This document shows, piece by piece, positions 62,101-64,000 of a stretch of 64,000 nucleotides of DNA. The position numbers and the translations under genes were made by a program. The notes beneath the pieces are model-generated. The model ran no database searches and was not told the DNA's origin. It worked only from the letters and a program-made list of their open reading frames with translations. Numbering within the stretch: the first letter of the stretch is position 1; each line of letters begins with the position of its first letter. The stretch spans positions 1 to 64,000 of the forward strand of contig JAEZEI010000006.1 of NCBI GenBank assembly GCA_023417815.1, given 5' to 3'. This stretch comes from Bacteroidota bacterium. Lineage in GTDB: Bacteria; Bacteroidota; Bacteroidia; Chitinophagales; Chitinophagaceae.

Positions 62101-62471
62101 ATACACTTCCTGTTGACGTTGACGGGCAAGGAGTTTACGAAGTGACCGTACAGGATGTGAATGGTTGCTCAAGCACATCAAGCACAATCACTATCGGAGA
62201 TCTTCCTTCTGATAATGTATTCGTCTATCCTTCGCCAAATACCGGTCAATTCCAGGTAAGGTATCACAGCCTGCCAGGAAACGTTCTGCCTCGTATGCTG
62301 AACATCTATGACTCTAAAGGTGCCAGGATCTACTCCGTGCAGTACCCGATCAACAACCCTTACACTCGTATGGATGTTGACATTACCAAGCATGGTAAAG
62401 GCGTTTACATGATCGAACTAACCGATCGCAATGGTGCACGTCTTAAAACTTCAAGAGTGGTAGTACTTTAA
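59103..62471 (+). CDS. Secreted GEVED/Ig-like adhesin-like protein with T9SS sorting domain
   Basis: The 1122-residue protein has a signal peptide (about 1-31), an N-terminal beta domain (to about 215), an Ig-like domain (220-315), a GEVED domain with the terminal GFGETEDYTVNL (about 320-466), a second Ig-like domain (468-566), a choice-of-anchor-J-type region (596-785), a third Ig-like domain (850-950), a PKD-like domain and a T9SS C-terminal domain from about 1037 (NVFVYPSPNTGQFQVRY). Such proteins are exported across the outer membrane by the T9SS and may bind surfaces or polymers. Function is inferred from domain types. Confidence 0.92.
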   Translation: MHKNFTFKKVTGFVAMLFTMLFLTIGGINAQTISTAGGSNYLGNLSINNPSPLNVSFVIQNTTGASIALTDVSTMMAPFTGVSVAGDPSVTKLFVSSTSLSGIYDYSTAAWTQIASGNATVPATLSVVPVITGINYIIPAGAQLRFVLELSKGLRISSNLIGDPMPTPNVFSDGGVNLQLGNFQIAGQNVGYGGVAPTAPAANTPIFFGGSITFANTTACTGTPNPGNTVSSSASVCPNTPFTLSPQNPTSGSGVTYQWQSSSTGAAGSFTNIAGATGSSLTVPNLTTATWYQVIVTCGGNSDTSNPVQVNATPSSGCYCLPPASDCTDGDVITNVTFGTLNNNSACGTNGYTNYTIDPTVTVPNVITGATNPISITAGTGLYTESVGVWIDYNKNGTFEASEFTLIGTQANPTVRTGNIVVPASAQLGQTRMRVRVQFSSAITGTGACTASYIGFGETEDYTVNLVPCVQGVINTQPANASVACGGTATFTVAATGSILNYQWEYRTSATAPWQLVTNGGAYTGATTNSLTVNPTADMTGYQYRVIIAGACTAPDFSNAATLTVTPYIANVNPTSATVCLGDVQQLSITNTLGNVITLSEGFDVVSPLPTGWFTRNNSEPLGPTGWFQGDPATFPAFSGAPNSYIGANYENTDPVGVGTISNWLLTPVQNLKNGDLVTFYSRIPPGTEWADRLEVRLSTAGASTNVGTTSTSVGDFTTVLLSINPTLTLNVYPKVWTQFTATISGLAAPTTGRIGFRYFVTDAGGNATNSNFIGIDDVKYISTGALASGVWNGPAGTIFTDATATTAYTAGTPANTVYVQPTAAGLNNYTVVVTTATCTSSTTTVPVTANTSVTNLADPVVTATCVGGNVQFTTTADGTGITYQWQVSEDAGATWTNIVNSDVYEGATTNTLDIIEAGSDLNGNLYRVVASVAACSSTATSNGVALTVNPNPVIVLSSNPFSQLTPGMTTVISAAVSPNAGDIYTWTLNGLPIVGATGNTLPVDVDGQGVYEVTVQDVNGCSSTSSTITIGDLPSDNVFVYPSPNTGQFQVRYHSLPGNVLPRMLNIYDSKGARIYSVQYPINNPYTRMDVDITKHGKGVYMIELTDRNGARLKTSRVVVL

Positions 62472-62494
62472 TATTACTTTCTCTTTAATACTGG

Positions 62495-62520
62495 AACGCT
62501 CCCAATCGGGAGCGTTTCTA
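62495..62520 (+). terminator. Terminator after the first GEVED protein
   Basis: The stem AACGCTCCC / GGGAGCGTT (9 base pairs, loop AATC) is followed by TTCTATTTAT. It separates the two adhesin-like genes. Confidence 0.8.
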
Positions 62521-62690
62521 TTTATATATGAGGGGAAAACAGAAGTATTATTAATTTCCTATAATCTTGTGTGCCTGAAAATGAATAATGAATTGTTTTT
62601 CGATAATTTATTCAGCTTTTTTTGCATATCTTAAAGAAATACTAATTAAATTCACGGCCATTCTTTCCATTTAATAATCAGAAGACACTT

Positions 62691-64000
62691 ATGAGAAAAT
62701 TTTACTTTTCCTTGTTTTCGCTGTTATTGTTGATTACGACCACGCTGAATGCGCAGGTAAGTAATTATACTTTCAGCCAGGTGGCGGGTACCTATACCCC
62801 CATCACCGGTGGAACCTTGTTGGGAACTACCTCATCAGACGACCAGTATTTTGTTAACCCCGCAGTACCTGCAGGAGGAACAACCAATACTGGTGTTGGA
62901 TTACCGATCGGTTTTAATTTTACGTACAATAACCTTGTGTTCGACAGGTTTGGCGTAAATAACAATGGCTGGATCGCACTGGGGCAATCTGCGCTTGCTA
63001 CCCCACTGAGCATGGCAACTACAAGTGCTTACACTGTTCTTAGTTCAACAGCAACCAATACACCGGCGCATCTACGCAGCAGGATAGCAGGTATGGGACG
63101 CGATCTCCAGGCACAAACAGGTTCAAGCCTTCGCTACGAAACAATCGGAACTGCTCCCAACCGTGTTCTTGTGGTTCAATTCACGAACTATAAAAAATAT
63201 GGAACCGGTGGAACAGGAGATAACCTGAATTTCCAGATCAGGCTTTACGAAACTACCAACATTGTTGAGATCGTTTACGGTACCATTGTATTCAATTCAA
63301 CTACAAACACTGCCGATGTAGGTCTGGGTGGTACCCTTCCTACTGATTTCAATAACCGCACTACCACTACCGACTGGATGAACAGCGCCGCTGGTACTAC
63401 GAACACCAGCCGGATGACCATGCACAGTTCGGTAACTCCACCTGCAACAGGCACTACCTTCAGGTGGACTCCGCCAACTCCTTGCAGTGGCACTCCTGAT
63501 CCCGGTAATACACTTGCGAATGTAACCATTGCATGCTCGGGTGTTAACTTCACTCTTTCTGTTCAGAATAATCCTGCAGTGAGCGGACTTAGCTTCCAGT
63601 GGCAGTCTTCAACAGATGGTACAACATGGACAAATATTGCAGGAGCGACTACCCCGACCCTTACAACTTCCCAGACCGCAGCTACATGGTACCGCCTGGC
63701 AGTTACATGTTCCGGAGTTACAGGAAACAGTGAGCCCCTGCAGTTGAACATGGATATTCCAACGAATTGTTATTGCATACCCCCGGCAACAAATTGTACC
63801 ATTGGTGATGAGATCACTAACGTTACCGTAAGTACGCTGAACAATACCACAACCTGCGGTACAGATGGATACACTAATTATACTGCAACTATTCCTGCCA
63901 CTGAACTTACCATTGGTGTAACCCACCCAATGTCAGTTACTGTCAGCGATGGCGGAACAGAATATGTTGGAGTATGGATCGACTATGACCGTGATGGTGT
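62691..64000 (+). CDS. Secreted GEVED-domain adhesin-like protein, cut by the window edge
   Basis: The ATG at 62691 opens a frame with no stop to the end (436 codons seen). The signal peptide MRKFYFSLFSLLLLITTTLNAQ is followed by a beta domain (to about 260), an Ig-like segment with SFQWQSSTDGTTWTNIAGAT, the linker CYCIPPATNC and the start of a GEVED domain ending in YVGVWIDYDRDG at the window edge. Those parts match residues about 218-396 of the preceding protein, so the two are tandem paralogues. A T9SS sorting domain is expected beyond the window. Confidence 0.9.
   Translation, partial: MRKFYFSLFSLLLLITTTLNAQVSNYTFSQVAGTYTPITGGTLLGTTSSDDQYFVNPAVPAGGTTNTGVGLPIGFNFTYNNLVFDRFGVNNNGWIALGQSALATPLSMATTSAYTVLSSTATNTPAHLRSRIAGMGRDLQAQTGSSLRYETIGTAPNRVLVVQFTNYKKYGTGGTGDNLNFQIRLYETTNIVEIVYGTIVFNSTTNTADVGLGGTLPTDFNNRTTTTDWMNSAAGTTNTSRMTMHSSVTPPATGTTFRWTPPTPCSGTPDPGNTLANVTIACSGVNFTLSVQNNPAVSGLSFQWQSSTDGTTWTNIAGATTPTLTTSQTAATWYRLAVTCSGVTGNSEPLQLNMDIPTNCYCIPPATNCTIGDEITNVTVSTLNNTTTCGTDGYTNYTATIPATELTIGVTHPMSVTVSDGGTEYVGVWIDYDRDG

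Overview
The window is a chromosomal segment of a Bacteroidota bacterium, most probably Chitinophagaceae/Chitinophagales. The support is as follows. Large secreted proteins end in type IX secretion (T9SS) C-terminal sorting domains. Promoter-like motifs are of the TAnnTTTG type rather than E. coli type. Several families typical of the phylum occur (DUF3667, DUF6089-like outer-membrane protein, OmpA with thrombospondin type-3 repeats, head-GIN lipoprotein). Shine-Dalgarno sequences are rarely evident. No rRNA, CRISPR array, prophage or insertion sequence was seen; there is one tRNA gene (Ala, GGC).

Layout. 1-20 kb holds mixed housekeeping and envelope genes: a 25-residue Lys/Ala histone-H1-like peptide, a PolX/PHP protein, a giant sensor histidine kinase coupled to mazG, DUF3667, an OmpA protein, an RlpA-like protein, lpxB, a guanine deaminase, transporters, a LOG protein, dodecin, a P1B-4 metal ATPase with thioredoxin, the tRNA, and a cluster of small envelope proteins. 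20-25 kb (minus strand) holds a mitochondrial-type citrate synthase, an LptF/G permease, a BaiN-like flavoprotein and map. 25-36.5 kb (minus strand) is a complete rpsJ-to-secY ribosomal protein block (S10 plus spc, 21 ribosomal proteins and SecY) with a well-formed Bacteroidota promoter ahead of rpsJ. The str genes are not upstream and the alpha-operon genes do not follow map inside the window.

36.5-37 kb is a gene-free regulatory stretch with a nested perfect dyad (four TGTGACAT half-sites) and two 98-nt direct repeats. 37-44.5 kb holds an outer-membrane protein, a head-GIN lipoprotein, a periplasmic-binding-like protein, guaA, then a three-gene unit (membrane protein, winged-helix regulator, membrane protein) with the same ACTTTG-N5-CAAAGT palindrome before its first and third genes, and a pirin. 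44.5-49 kb is a 1500-residue secreted metalloprotease with six tandem Ig-like repeats. 49-56 kb is the ligase-associated DNA repair set (exonuclease, ATP-dependent DNA ligase, Lhr-type helicase, PdeM phosphoesterase) with an opposite-strand membrane gene between helicase and PdeM, then proline dehydrogenase. 57-64 kb holds a thioesterase, a lipoprotein, an acyltransferase and two tandem related GEVED-domain adhesin-like secreted proteins, the second cut by the window edge.

Most distinctive points: the matched operator pair around the winged-helix regulator, the nested dyad and direct repeats beyond the ribosomal operon, the PolX with a degraded polymerase site but intact PHP site, the mitochondrial-type citrate synthase, and very short predicted leaders at several genes.
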